Assembly (NCBI GenBank): GCA_025267735.1
Contig: CM046303.1
Location: 39,631,380-39,695,379, forward strand
Direction: 5' to 3'
Source: Mactra quadrangularis
Taxonomy: Eukaryota > Mollusca > Bivalvia > Venerida > Mactridae
DNA length: 64,000 bases
Part shown: positions 11,301 to 23,489 of the stretch, in pieces
How positions within the stretch are numbered: the stretch's first letter is position 1
Layout of the letters: each line of letters opens with the position of its first letter
Notes under the pieces: model-generated
Seen by the model: the letters and a program-made list of their open reading frames with translations, nothing else
The model's database searches: none
Told to the model about the DNA's origin: nothing
Position numbers and translations under genes: made by a program

Positions 11301-13162
11301 TTGTGTAGGTGTATATGAAGCCAATCTAAATCAAGCCAAGTTGGATAATGTATACAGAAATGAAAATTCTAGTCATTAAATGAAAAGCAATATGCTAAAA
11401 TTGATAAAAACTTCTCCATAACAGATTAAAACTCAGACTCAGTAATTATAAGAAATTATATTTTACCTTTCCAGTGAATCTACTACACTTACGTCCAAAG
11501 AGGTTTCTCTGTTCTGGATCGTTCATGGAGTTAATTTTCTTCAACTCAGAGCGAATATTTATTTACCTTGAAATTTTCGGTGACATCACATCACCTTCTT
11601 CAGCTGACTGATTTTTTATCACATGACCGGTAGATTTGTATGTATATTCAACATAATGGTACTCTAACAAACAGTTCATACAAAAGGCAGACAAACAGTA
11701 ATTACAGAGGTAGACGAATAGTCTTAGCAAAGGCTAAATTTAAAAGTATTTCAAGTAATTGAAATGCTTAAATCACTGGAGCTTCAGAGGGCTTCGCCTC
11801 CAGTGACCCCACCATTGCGTTGCCCTGGACCCAAAATAGGACACAGCGCGACCCCATTGATCCCCGGCCTTAATTTTCAGGTTTTTACAACCAATATCAC
11901 CCCTGAGCAATCATATAAAAAAGTCCTTTGTGATTTTGTTTCAATACATACTTGATAAAATTGTACGGTGCCTTTAAAGTTACATTTGAATTTCTATTTT
12001 TATTACGCAATTATTTCGTAAAACGTTACATTTTATTAATTTACTTTAACGATTTTTCTTTTCGTTAAACGAAAACATATTTTGTTGAAACAAAATAACT
12101 GTGAAAATAAAAAGTACTTAAAGTGTCACTTTATTTGCCTTTTACATATCTTACATACCCAAGTTGACTCCCGACACTATGTATAATGCCTTGTCCACAA
12201 AAATCAGCAACCTTAGCTCAATTACATATAAGTGTGAAAATGAATATATATGCACGCATATATTTGATGACGTAGATGTATATAATAAAGCTACTCAAGT
12301 CCCATTTTCATTGTTTGAAACATTTTTGCCTCGTTCTTCCTCGCTTCCTCCCATCTGACACCTAATGCTCCTTTCTAGATCGCTTTTCTATTTACACTCA
12401 CTGTTCACTCTTTTCGGCGACCTGGCAGCCGCGAACACTCCTTCAAATCGAACGTGTAAAGGGAAAATCTGATATGTCACATAAAATCAAATGCTATTTT
12501 TTGTAGATATGTGTATAGAAAATCGTGCATTGGTATGAATTTGCAAACTTTATTTGGTAAAAGGCGACTTTGTTATCAATTGGTGACAATGTACCGATAT
12601 ATGAATATCTCGTCAAACGGACGTGTGGGTGCTATAATGGATGTAAAAAAATTCCGTTAGAGATATGTAATGTACAATGAGTTCTTTATCGAACGTGTAA
12701 AGCACCATCATTTTATGACAGAAAAATTGTACGTGTGAAGCACCAATAGTCACTTAGCATGAATATCGTTCTTATCTAAAGACGTACCAGAAAATTATCG
12801 ACTGGTTATGTGTATTTCTGCATAAGGTTAACATACATTCGCAAAAGCTCGGTCAATTTCAGTTTAAATTTGTTAATTTTCAATAATTCTTAGCAACAAC
12901 GTGTTAGGCACCACGGCATTTTTCCTCCAAGAAACTCTCAACTCGTTCAAAACCTCGAGGTAATCTAGAAAACTAGAACCGTTGTGGGTTTGGCAGAACT
13001 ACCGTTAGAAAGAGAATTTTGTGCTGCTTAGACTGCGCTAGGTTTGATAAAAATTGGTTAAGTATAAATGTCATTTATCTTGTCTTTTAGCCCAAATTTT
13101 ACGATATGGCCGCCATTTTTTCGTGTAAAGAACCATTTTAGGTCACGTGATTCCCCACACTG
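8302..13162. mobile_element. hAT-like TIR transposon, about 4.86 kb, non-autonomous, inserted in the LINE
   Basis: The terminal inverted repeats are about 490 bp (8302-8790 and 12673-13162) and start CAGTGTGGG(A/G)AATCACG. Flanking direct repeats TACCA lie at 8297-8301 and 13163-13167. Removing the element and one TACCA restores the LINE reading frame. A 5-bp duplication with a CAGTG end fits the hAT5-type group; this is inference from ends only. Within the TIRs a motif like ACGTGT(A/G)AAGCACCA recurs several times in each arm (for example 12693, 12730, 12899), as expected of subterminal transposase binding sites. The interior has no transposase-like frame. It carries a foldback element at 9200-10350 and AT-rich filler. 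Short frames near 11049 and 11764 look non-coding. Confidence 0.85.
9200..10350. mobile_element. Foldback/MULE-like element with TACCGGACTGG repeats, 1.15 kb
   Basis: The ends are inverted (left CGGTACCTTCCCTTACCGGA; right, reverse-complemented, GGGTACCTTCCCTTACCGGA) and extend about 60 bp. Direct repeats CGAATTAGAT flank it at 9190-9199 and 10351-10360, a 10-bp target duplication. Inside, ACCGGACTGGC occurs several times in the left half (9595-9695) and as its complement GCCAGTCCGGT in the right half (9870-10300), so the whole element can fold into a stem. No coding capacity. It lies within the larger hAT-like element and so is younger than it. Confidence 0.85.
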
Positions 13163-13490
13163 TACCAGATGATATCAAATTATCACCTACTTTGGATGTA
13201 TTCAAATAACGATTGAAAACTCATTATTTCTCTACTTTCTATGATCTATTCTAAAACCGACATGGCTTGTTAATCCCTCACCTTACAATTGCGGTAAACA
13301 TACTAAGTGATTGAGTGAGTGCATTATGACATGGGAATGAGGATTGCCTCGCTCTCAGTCATTTTATACCTTGTTTCATATGACTGCAATGACAACCTAA
13401 ATAAATTGTCCCTTTAAAGGTGATGTTTCGACACCTTTGAGGATGTATTAAGGGCCCTTTAAAGTGGATGTTTCGACACCTTTGGGGAAA
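13163..13490 (+). pseudogene. 3' end of the interrupted CR1-like LINE
   Basis: The frame continues from the split site as P-DDIKLSPTLDVFK and then a stop at 13207-13209, the usual C-terminus of CR1-like ORF2. A 3' untranslated stretch follows. A 30-bp element with 'tttaaag(g/t)(t/g)gatgtttcgacacc' is duplicated at a 45-bp spacing (about 13410 and 13455). The exact 3' end of the LINE cannot be fixed. Confidence 0.75.
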
Positions 13491-13572
13491 TGTCTGGTTA
13501 ACAGTGGCGTTATGTTACACTGTTCAGGACATGTCCGGTTGACAGTAGCATCATGTTATACTGTTCAGGACA
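13491..13572 (+). repeat. Two 41-bp tandem units
   Basis: The two units start TGTCTGGTTAACAGT and TGTCCGGTTGACAGT and each end in 'actgttcaggaca'. They differ at a handful of positions. Probably part of the LINE tail or an adjacent satellite fragment. Confidence 0.7.
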
Positions 13573-16500
13573 CCAATTTTCAATATAAAACAAATAGAAA
13601 TAAATAAGAAATTAGTGATGAAAATGTAAAATTAAGTCTTATCATGATCTATGAAGGATGTAGGTCCAAAAATATGAAATATAAAGGCTTTTTGGAACGA
13701 TGTGTAAACATCGGTCCAGAGTTAACAAACCGTAATTTCGGCTCCAAGCATTAAATCTAACCAAAAAACCTAATCCACTCCGTATATCATTACTGCAAAA
13801 TTTGATTCGGATGTTTTCGGTTAGTATTTTATCATGATAATCGCTTGCTACTTATTTCCATAGATTTAATTTTTCATCCGGCAATAGAGCAACATGATAC
13901 GGTTTACTGCAGGTATGACTAAAACACGCAATAGAGAATTAGGGGCAAAATGGACGCAACGGAGCAGTCAGTAGCGAAATGAAGTTATAATTGTTAAGGA
14001 TGTCGGAGCGTTTCCTGATTTACGTTACCCGTCGTAATTTTTCTTGGCCACTTTCTTATTACGTCTATTTATAAATTTCATGTAGAAAACTTAACAGTTA
14101 TCAACGCAGTTTCGTCTGTTGTGATTCGTCTCAGTTTTTAAGGCGTTCTTTTAGTCCCTATCATTTTACGACATTAATTTCGAATAACGGTAATAAACTC
14201 ATCCGAGTTAACAAGGCGCTTTTTACTTTTTTAGTATTAAACGACTGTAGTTTCCAAGTGTTGTTATTTATCATCGTCAATCTGTGTCAAGAAATTTTCA
14301 CTCCCTCGACAATCATTTATTGATTTATTGATATTTTGGACTTGGGAGCCTTTTCTGTCGAAAGAATTATGAGGACCACTAAAAGATTGAGACCATCAGC
14401 TTATTCCCTTAAAATATATCCTAGGAGATTCTCTTGAAATAATATTCCCAGAAATGAAATATCGTGTCAGATTTGTAATCTTTTGAATATTGAAGATGAA
14501 ATCATTGCATAAGAAACAATATTTTAAATAATCCAGGCTAAACATGTGTATACTATTTGAAACAATTATTTACAATATACGATGCATTAGGGCAATTGAG
14601 ACGTAATTTCTAGTGTTTGTTCGGGAATTAAATGAACCACCCACGTATTTTCATTCACGTTCATACTATTGTCATATATTGATAGCTGTTTTTATATGTT
14701 TATTATTTGAATTTCTGATCTATTCCCAATTGTATACTGAATCCTTGTTACACTTTCTGTTTTTTGATTGTTGTTGTACATTTTATGCATTAATTAAGAT
14801 ATTGAAACTACTTACCATGTACACGTAGGTTTAGTGAATCTTTATTCTGTTTTATCAATTATACGTCACCATTTTCGATACACTGACACTCTGGTCTTTA
14901 TTTACACTCTTTGTTGCACATGGACGCAATATAGAAATAAAAAAGAATGATGTAATATCAGTTATCTAATGCATTGCCATTCTCGTGTATTTCAAGAATC
15001 AAATGACGCTGATTAATAGTAAAAACAACGAATTGAAATCATAAATTACAACGACATCAATGCTGTCAGATAACAGTCGAATGAGACAATTGAAATCAGA
15101 TGTTATTTTCTCCACTCGCGTAGTAATTGTCTTTGTAATACTAGCATGTTATTTACAAAACCCCGTCTTCCTCTTCAGTTGCTTTTCAAACTTTCTTATA
15201 CAATAATAAGTATACCTTCGTGGATAGTGTAATCTTACGTTGTTTGTTTTTTTTCTGTACTAGAATTAGATTTCTGTAGTTTACTTTACCAACTCTCCAA
15301 CTTGATGATACGTTTCCGCCTTGCAAAAGACATTATCAATGAAGATCTATCTGATACAAACAACATTGAGGGTTGCCCGCCAGAATGTAGTAAGTGCATT
15401 GTTAAAAGAGCATAGTTACTACAGTCTTGCATGCAACCATCGACATGTGAGTTCTCTATGACAAAACATTGCCAACAACAGTATTTAGTTCAAAAATATA
15501 AAGTTTTAATATCAACTGTATACTTAACTAACAGTTTTTGTATTTTTGATTATTTTCAAATGATCACTAGATCAAAGAAGTTTCTCACTCCATCTTTAGA
15601 TTGATGAATTACAAGTTTATAGAGTGTATGAGCTATCAGAAATGTTTGTACAATATTCAAATATGTTAGATTGTTGTACATTGATAGATTGTAAGATGTT
15701 ATATGATATAAGGGAGATACGTGTTACTGATACAGTGAGATATAGTTCCCAGCTGCTTGATGGATGACACTCAACAACCCATGGGGTCAATGTCATACAC
15801 TCTAGGTTCGCTCTGATGTAATAATAAAGTACTATACTGTTTATGAGAAATATACTAGGGGCGGATAAATAACTTACTTTCAAGTCAATGATAAACAACT
15901 ATGTCCTAACAAGGTCGTACGTAACCTATATATCTTGTATACATTAACTTTACAAAACAACTTAAAGTAGAACAATCATCGTCTTCTTTAACTTGAAAGT
16001 CCACAAGAATACTAAATACAACATTTTAGCCAAAGTTGAATTTTCTTTTAAGTTTAAGAAATCTCATTTGAGAAATATACGTAGTCATTTAATTCAGCAA
16101 CACTTCCATAAACTGCTGTTAATTATTAAAAAATGTTTATCTACACAAAGAATTTGAAGAATCCAGACTGCAACAAACTTAAGTCCATTATATTCAGCTT
16201 CCTTTTAGAGTCCGCGGGAAAATCTTTACAAAGGCACCAAAACTGTCTTTGTGATAGTCAAATGAATTCGATTCGATTCCATTTTTAGACTTTCGGGGAT
16301 TTCGCCGAAAGGCTTAAGTTATACCACAAATCGAAACTATCGACGAAAATGCCTGATCAGTTTAACCTGCGGAGTGAAACATGTGTCTCTGGTTTACTAT
16401 GCAGTCAATTTCTAGGCGATAAAAGTAGTTCCGTCAGTCATTGTTTCGCTGATCAGTGACGGGTGTTTACTTATACTGATAAGCGTGTGGAATGGGCGTA

Positions 16501-17145
16501 GTCAAATCTCGTGAATACACTAAGCAGTTGGCAGTTAATACACTAAGCACATCAAAGGTTTACATTCCATGTTTAAAAGTTTATAAAGTAAGAGCAATAA
16601 AATGATTAATATATTGATAGTGTCTGTAGCTGTTTAAAGTAATGATACTGCGGTAATTCATTGTATTATTTGACGTTTAAGTTGTTTTAAAGTATTGTAC
16701 AATAGTTATCATATTTAACTACACTAATGACCCTACAGAATTTGTATGCAAAGTGTACAGGGGAAAAGTGTACTTCAAGATTGCGTATGGCAAGAAGAAG
16801 AAATTAAAATCTTTATAATATTGCTAGTAATACAGGGTAGAATAAACACTTCGTCCGAATTTTTTGCCCTGCTCGATTCGTACTTGAATCTAATGTGTAA
16901 GAAGTAATCATTAGTATGAATTTGTTAGGTTTCAATGTGCACGAGTCTTTCTGTATTTCAAAAAAATACTTTTATTTATTTACATCGCCATCGAGTCAGA
17001 TGATTTTTACTAACGATCAGTCGATCATCCGATCTAGATATATTCCAGTGTCTAAGTCCAGTGGTTATTTCAAATGTATAAAGTAAAGAAAGGTAAAATC
17101 AAAGCACTGAAAGTACTGGGGTATTCATTGTGTTTAGATTTATTC
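13573..17145. other. Intergenic, 3.6 kb, nothing recognised
   Basis: AT-rich. The open frames at 14613-14828 and 15617-15898 show no recognisable domain or codon signal. No tRNA, terminal repeat or conserved gene was seen. Confidence 0.4.
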
Positions 17146-17350
17146 AATTTTTGTTGGGTTTTACGCTGTAGCAACACCTTATAAAGGTTATATCACAGCG
17201 GTCAGTCCACCCACTCACTGTTCCTGGAGAGGCTTTATCTCTGGATTTAGCTGTTAACAAACTACTAGGTGCATACTTCGTCAGTGACTGACTACTGTCC
17301 TACATGATTTAGAATCAGTGAAAGGAGGCAGAATGGCCGTAGAAATTATT
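17146..17350 (-). mobile_element. SINE family A fragment (3' part, no tRNA head)
   Basis: Starts with the family tail read in reverse ('ttgttgggttttacgctgtagcaacac') and continues through the body motifs 'tctggatttagctgtt' and 'cagtgactgac..ctgtcctacatg' to 'gaatggccgtag'. It is truncated before the tRNA-related head seen in the copy ending at 48297. Confidence 0.8.
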
Positions 17351-17639
17351 AATGGTGTTGATTAAATGTTTTTTTCATACTCTCTTCACAATAAAAATCT
17401 GCTTGAGTCATTTACAGTATTGAACGATTGAATTTACTTTTTACTATGATTACTGTTGTAATTAGTCAAAGCTATGAACTGTTACAATATGACTATCACA
17501 TTGTTTAACTAGTCTGCGTGTCAAAAAAAACTCTAATATAGGAGAGATTTAAAACTACGTCATTGTTATCTGTTATGTGTGCTACGTAGTACACATTTTT
17601 GAGTAAAGTTGGACTAACACCCTGCTGCTATTCCCCAGC

Positions 17640-18870
17640 AAACACGTGACGTCGTTACGACGTCATTTAGACGTTGGATTTACGTCGCGACGTCGCAAAC
17701 CACAATCCAACGTCAACCTGACGTCTGAAACACGATGTCGTCCCGACGTCACGAATCGACGTCGATTCAACGTCATTTAAACATCGGATTTCCGTCAAGA
17801 CAACGCAAACCATAATCCAACGTCAGATCGACGTCTGAAATACGATGTCGTCCCAACGTCACGAACCGACGTCGCTACAACGTCATTTAGATGTTGGAAT
17901 TCCGTCGCGACGTCGCAAACCACAATCCAACGTCAACCTGACGTCTGAAACACGATGTCGTCCCGACGTCACAAATCGACGTCACTTCAACGTCATTTAA
18001 ACATCGGGTTTCCGTCACGACAACGCAAACCATAATCAAACGTCAGATCGACGTCTGAAATACGATGTCGTCCCAACGTCACGAATCGACGTCGCTACAA
18101 CGCCATTTAGATGTTGGAATTCCGTCGCGACGTCGCAAATCATAATCCAACGTCAACCTGACGTCTGAAACACGATGTCGTCCCGACGTCACGAATCGAC
18201 GTCGATTCAACGTCATTTAAACGTCGGATTTCCGTCACGACACTACAAACCATAATCCAACGTCAGATCGACGTCTGAAATACGATGTCGTCTCAACGTC
18301 ACGAATCGACGTCGATTCAACGTCATTTAAACATTGGATTTCCGTCAAGACAACGCAAATCACAATCCAACGTCAACTTGACGTCTGAAACACGATGTCG
18401 TCCCGACGTCACGAATCGACGTCGATTCAACATCATTTAAACATTGGATTTCCGTCACGACAACGCAAACCACAATTAAACGTCAGCTCGACGTCTGAAA
18501 TATGATGTCGTCCCTACGTCACGAGATCGACGTCGCTAAAACGTCATTTAAATGTTGGATTTCCGTCACGACGACGCAAACCACATTCCAACGTCAACTC
18601 GACGTCTGAAACATGATGACGTCCCAACGTCACGAGATCAACGTCGCTACAACGATATTGAAACGTTGGATTTCCGTCACGACATCGCAAACTACAAACC
18701 AACGCCAACCCGACGTCTGAAACACGATTTTGTTCCAACGTCTCGAGATCGACGTCGCTACAACGTCATTTAAACATTGGATTTCCGTCACGACAATGCA
18801 AACCACAATCTAACGTCAGATCGTCGTCTGATACACGATGTCGTCCCAACGTCACGAGTCGGCGACGTGT
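17640..18870 (+). repeat. 110-bp tandem array, about 11 units, with dimeric higher-order pattern
   Basis: The period measured between successive 'gatgtcgtcccgacgtca' boxes is 110 bp. In the first two-thirds, adjacent units alternate between two types: 'gtcgattcaacgtc..acatcgg..cagatcgacg' and 'gtcgctacaacgtc..tgttgga..caacctgacg'. That gives a 220-bp dimer. The array is dense in CpG and in the palindrome GACGTC, unlike the AT-rich surroundings. The open frames running through it on both strands (18544-18738, 18552-18773) follow from repeat units lacking stops, not from coding. Confidence 0.9.
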
Positions 18871-20429
18871 CAACGTTGGGTTTGATGATTTTATACACTT
18901 CCATTTGTATTTTTTGTAGATCTAATTGTATAATATTGAACAATGTTTTGTTTTATGTAATGTGATTGATCAGCTTATAAAGGTAATCAGAATTTATTTG
19001 CATTGTTTAAGGCTCCCAGCAAACACGTGACGGCTATACAACGCCAGAATAACGTTGGATTTTATTCGCGACGTCGCCGTCTACGAGTCAACGTTAACCT
19101 AACGTCTAAATCATGACGTCGATCCAACGTCGGCAAGCGACGTTGTGTTGACGTTTGAATTTAGTTGAACGGTTTAAAAATATTTTTACGAATGATAAAT
19201 AAATTATATGGTACTGTTCGAAACATGAACAACTATTTTCATGTGTTTTATGAAGAAAAGTTAATAAATGAGAAAAATCCTAAATAACCAACACGCCACG
19301 TCGATTACACGCGCGCTTTTACTCTGTATTGATTTTCACTATCATGACGTCATTCCATTTAAACTTTCCTGAATCATAAGGGTAGAACATTTGTGTAGCG
19401 TGGTCGATTTTTCTGGAAGGTTGATATTTAACGGGCGGGTAAAATTATTCATCACGGTAAAGACATTTCTAGCGATACCAAAAGGAATTTAAAGTAGTCG
19501 TGTCAGGGGTGTTTTAAAGAGTTGGAAAGCATCGTTTCAAGAAATATCTTGACTTAAAGTTGACGAGATCCAGAAGGTGTTGAAAACAATCCGTGACCTT
19601 GCGTGCCAAATTCATTAAGAAGCAATGTGAACGAACTTCAATGGATTGTAATTGATGAGGTAAGCGAGTTTTATTTGTTTGTTGAGTTTCATGCCTTGTG
19701 TACGTTTGTTGACGCAATTTAAAAAAATGATCATTTATGGCACGACGCTGTATGCCAACATGAAGCTTTGAGCGCACCCACCCATTTTCTTATTTATCGT
19801 AAGACAAAAAGAGACATGAAAATATGGTTTGACAACATAAATGATCAAAGCGCTGAATGCACTGGATTTGTTGGACATAGAAAACAAAATTATCAAAGTG
19901 CTAATAGCACTGGAAAAGACTGAAAAATAGACTGAAAAGTCAAATTGCTAAGAAATTAAAGGGCATTTTCTTAAAAATGCGTTAGTTTTATTTGTGTTTT
20001 AGTAGATTATCCCGCTTAAATGGTTGAAATTTGCAGATATCAGTTGAAAAATAATCAATAAGTACTTACTTTGAGTGAAATGATACTGCCGAAACTCAAC
20101 CATTTTCTTTGATTAAGCGGCATGAGGTCCGTTCGCCCATGTTATTTTTTAGTAAGCCAATTTCTTATATTTTCAGGACTAGTCAAGGTCTATGTCAATG
20201 GAAACTACTGTGTTTAGATGATCTACACAAACTTTCAGGAACGATTGTCCGGATCATTTCTTTTTAGAAATTACACCCCTGTTATATAGAACACTTTAAG
20301 TATTTTTAACTAAGTTGAATGTACATTTTATCCTCCACTCTGATGATATATTTAACTTTTGTTGGAGAAAAGAAATCTTTTACACATTGCCCTTGGTGAT
20401 ATGTACATACTTCCTTTAAGCAATGGTTT
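18871..20429. other. Interior of the GACGTC element: second left-type end and unassigned sequence
   Basis: 19015-19165 repeats the element terminus and one degenerate repeat unit. Around 19480-19660 the sequence is less AT-rich, and a possible splice donor (GATGAG/GTAAGC near 19660) follows broken frames; this may be debris of an ancestral gene of the element, but no domain could be named. The minus-strand frame 19514-19777 is not convincing. Confidence 0.35.
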
Positions 20430-20534
20430 GTTTGTTTGTTTATTTGGGGTTTTACGGCACACGTCAACTAGCAAATATTATTGACGAAGATGAATCAAGG
20501 GTTGGCTTTATGTCATGAAACTTATTACATATTG
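20430..20534 (-). pseudogene. I/Nimb-like LINE 3' fragment (- strand), distal piece
   Basis: On the minus strand this reads 'NKFHDIKPTLDSSSSIIF', followed by the LINE 3' tail 'gtgtgccgtaaaacccc' and a (CAAA)n run ending near 20430. It continues the minus-strand fragment at 21061-21245, from which it is separated by a plus-strand LINE insertion. Confidence 0.7.
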
Positions 20535-21060
20535 CTTTATTCCACGCAGCGACTTCAAATGTTCGATAAATTCGATAATTAAGTCAAAATGGCAAACAAT
20601 GTGAAATAATGCTGTATTTAATAAGTTACATGACATAAAGCCCGTCCTTGGTTCATCTTCGTCAACAATATTTTTTAATCGCCGAGATCAAATAGTGATT
20701 ACGTGATGTAGGATTGGTCATACCAGATTAACACATTCATACCTTCTCAAAAGAGAGGAAGCACCTACATGTATGTATTCCATGTGATGAGCATTTCAAT
20801 GTAAAACACGTTCACCTTGACTGTCAGGATCTTAAATACATTCGTGACAAACTTTTTAAAGTAAACTCCCTTACAGAACTTTTTGAATCTGTATCATCAT
20901 ATGCGATACTTAACTTTTTGAAAGAAATAAATGTTTATAATAAGATATAGAGTTTTACATTATAAATTTCGTTTGAATTAATAGTATCATTGATTGTGTT
21001 CGGCGCGATATGACTTTTTTGTGTTGGTGCGCCGTAAAACCCAAACAAACAAACAAACGA
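20535..21060 (+). pseudogene. I/Nimb-like LINE 3' fragment (+ strand), inserted in the minus-strand copy
   Basis: In broken frames it reads 'SDFKCSINSIIKSKWQTM', 'LHDIKPVLGSSSS', 'IGHTRLTHSYLLKREEAP', 'NVKHVHLDCQDLKYIRDKLF' and 'LFESVSSYAILNFLKEINVY', then a stop at 20947-20949. This is the region after RNase H at the C-terminus of I-clade/Nimb-like LINEs. A 3' tail with 'gcgccgtaaaacccaaac' and (CAAA)n follows. Internal stops and an interrupted CCHC-like segment make it inactive. Confidence 0.78.
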
Positions 21061-21245
21061 ACAGCATTAGTCCACATTGTTTGCCATTTTGACTTAATTA
21101 ACGTATTGATTGAACATTTGAAGTCGGTACTTGGTAACTTGACATCTACTGGTTGAAGGTTTAAAGATTCTTTAGCAATATTGTCTACTTTTTCATTTCC
21201 ATGTATGCTCATATGACTTAGTATCTAGCAGAGATGTACTATTTT
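21061..21245 (-). pseudogene. I/Nimb-like LINE RNase H fragment (- strand), proximal piece
   Basis: The minus strand reads 'ILSHMSIHGNEKVDNIAKES', then 'DFKCSINTLIKSKWQTMW'. This is the last RNase H motif (SH..I.GNE.VD..AKES) and linker of I-type LINEs. A stop replaces the expected Trp just upstream. The next expected residues (NKFHDIKP) occur on the same strand at about 20527, beyond the inserted plus-strand copy. Confidence 0.75.
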
Positions 21246-21654
21246 AGATTTCAGTATTTCATGTAATCTTAACTCAATATTTTTAGTAAGTATATTGTCT
21301 GAGCTACGATTTTAATGGGCAGTAATACAGATATAGAATCTTAGAACAAGTGTTGATAACGTGTTTTTTTCATTAGACATTATGAATGTGAGATGAATTA
21401 ATTAAAAAATCAGCATGTTTAGTTCGAAACATTTATGTGTATAATTGTAACATTTAATTGTATATTTTAATGTCGTATTCATTGTGATTTTATTTTTTTA
21501 TCCTATTACCATCAAACAAAATTAAAAGTAAAATAACCAATGATAAACTAATTTGTGTTGTTTTTACGTGTATTAAGATTCTTGTAATGCAATTGTTTTA
21601 TTCAGGTCTGATTTTGGTTGGATTTATCTTTGATACATATTGATTGTACCACGT

Positions 21655-22340
21655 CGTATATCCGTTGGTCATCCAACGGCTAAAAAACTGTCAAATCCAA
21701 CCAACATACGACATTAATACGACGTCGGGGTCAGACGTTAATACGACGACGGAAATCTACCGTCTAAAAAACTTTCAAATCCAACTGTGAGGCGACGTTA
21801 ATACGACGTCGGGGTCAGACGTTAATTCAACGTCGGAAATCTACCGTCTAAAAAACTTTCAAATCCAACCATGAGGTGACGTTAATACGACGTCGGGGTC
21901 AGACGTTAATACGACGTCGGAAACCTACCGTCTAAAAAAACTTTCAAATCCGACAACGAGGCGACGTTAATACAACGTCGGGGTCAGACGTTAATACAAC
22001 GTCGGAAATCTACCGTCTAAAAACTTTCAAATCCAACTGTGAGGTGACGTTAATACGACGTCGGGGTCAGACGTTAATACGACGTCGGAAATCTACCGTC
22101 TAAAAACTTTCAAATACAATCATGAAGTGACGTTAATACAACGTCGGGGTCAGACGTTAAAACGACGTCGGAAATCTACCGTCTAAAAAACTTTAAAATC
22201 TAACAACGAGGCGACGTTGATACGACGTCGGGGTCAGACGTTAATGCGACGTCGGAAATCTACCGTCTAAAAAACTTTCAAATTCAACTATGGAGCGACG
22301 TCAACCCGACGTTGGGACCCAACGTTTATTTGACGTCCGT
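21655..22340 (+). repeat. 84-bp tandem array at the right end of the GACGTC element
   Basis: About eight units of roughly 84 bp, each with two 'gacgttaatacgacgtcgg' half-units and the spacer 'aaatctaccgtctaaaaaac'. The sequence differs from the 110-bp left array but shares the GACGTC/AACGTC core. It grades into the right terminus. Confidence 0.88.
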
Positions 22341-22362
22341 ACGACGTCATTTGTTTGCTGGG

Positions 22363-23489
22363 TCTATGATTTATATAGTAACTGAACAGAAAAATAATGT
22401 ATTTAAACCCCATTTCTGCTTATCATAAATGTCTTAGAAATTAATTTTACATGTACTGATGGTGTTTAATAATGAAGGTTAAAATTTACAGTTATAATTA
22501 AGAATACATTGTTTGATAAATTATATTTCTTTTTTTTTCATTTGATTACCTGATTTAACAAAGTTTTTTTGGAAAATAGTTGAAAGTGTTTTATATGCAC
22601 AAATTATCTATATCTTGTAAGAAAATAAACAAATCTTAAGATTCAAAGTGTTATACTAAGATTTATCTAAATGCCAGAGTTCATTATTACACACAAACTA
22701 GTTACTTTGATGAAAAAGTGATAAATGCTCCAAACATCAATTATGTTGATGACTTCAACAAGTACAAATAATATATTCAATACATTAATTGATAGTATAA
22801 TAATTATCATTTATATAATTAATATATTCAAGTTAAATGCAGTTATTGTATTTTTTTAATGAGTATGTTGTATTAACAGTTTTTATTCATGAATTTTTCC
22901 TTAATCTCTCCAGTTCTTGTACACTTTGGTGAAATGAAACTTTTCCATCATAAGCCTTTATTCTTTATTGAATAGATTTTATAATCCCTTAGCTCTCACA
23001 GTGCTTCAAACTGTACCTTCACAGAGAAAAAATCTACATTAATTTTTATTTTCTTGAAAGGGGTTTGATACTCCAGTATCCAAGTCAGGGTGCTACTTGA
23101 TATATCATAGTCAACACTAATAGTGTGACTTTACCAATGATAGTTCACATTATTTTATTGCACAAGATTTTCAAAAGACCCCCCCTTAAAAAAACACTTC
23201 AAAACAGAGGATTTTCCAAATTTACTGACTTGTAAGTATTTAAACCCGATATAATCATGGATGGATTTTAATGCATTTTAATGCAAGTATTTTATCCATG
23301 GTGATACTCATTGACAAAATGTATATTGATGATTTTATCCTTGTTAAATATATTTCACCAAAGGACTTGCATCCAATGTGCCGTAAAATTCAGGTTTAAT
23401 TGCACACGACCCGAACAGTTACAGTCCGGAAATACTAATCTTTAAAACAAACCCAATACGCGGGAATCAGCACTTATAATAATGTATAC
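22363..23489. other. Intergenic, nothing recognised
   Basis: AT-rich sequence without a credible frame or repeat. Confidence 0.4.

Larger units (their letters stand above)
17634..22362. mobile_element. TIR element with GACGTC-rich tandem arrays at both ends, 4.7 kb
   Basis: The left end reads CCCAGCAAACACGTGACGTC. The right end, in reverse complement, reads CCCAGCAAACAAATGACGTC, and the similarity extends imperfectly for about 44 bp. Each end leads into its own tandem array of GACGTC/AACGTC-rich units. A second left-type end (CCCAGCAAACACGTGACGG) sits at 19015 in the same orientation as the first. No clear target duplication is visible at 17633/22363 (TATTC versus TCTAT), so the outer limits could belong to two partly deleted or nested copies. 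No transposase was recognised inside; LINE debris lies at 20.4-21.2 kb. Superfamily unassigned. Confidence 0.7.

Noticed and set aside
18544..18773. Opposite-strand 64-73-aa frames with repeated RRRD/HDV motifs
   Set aside because: They are translations of the 110-bp tandem array.
17640..22340. CRISPR-like array
   Set aside because: Units are contiguous diverged tandem repeats with no unique spacers and the context is an animal genome.
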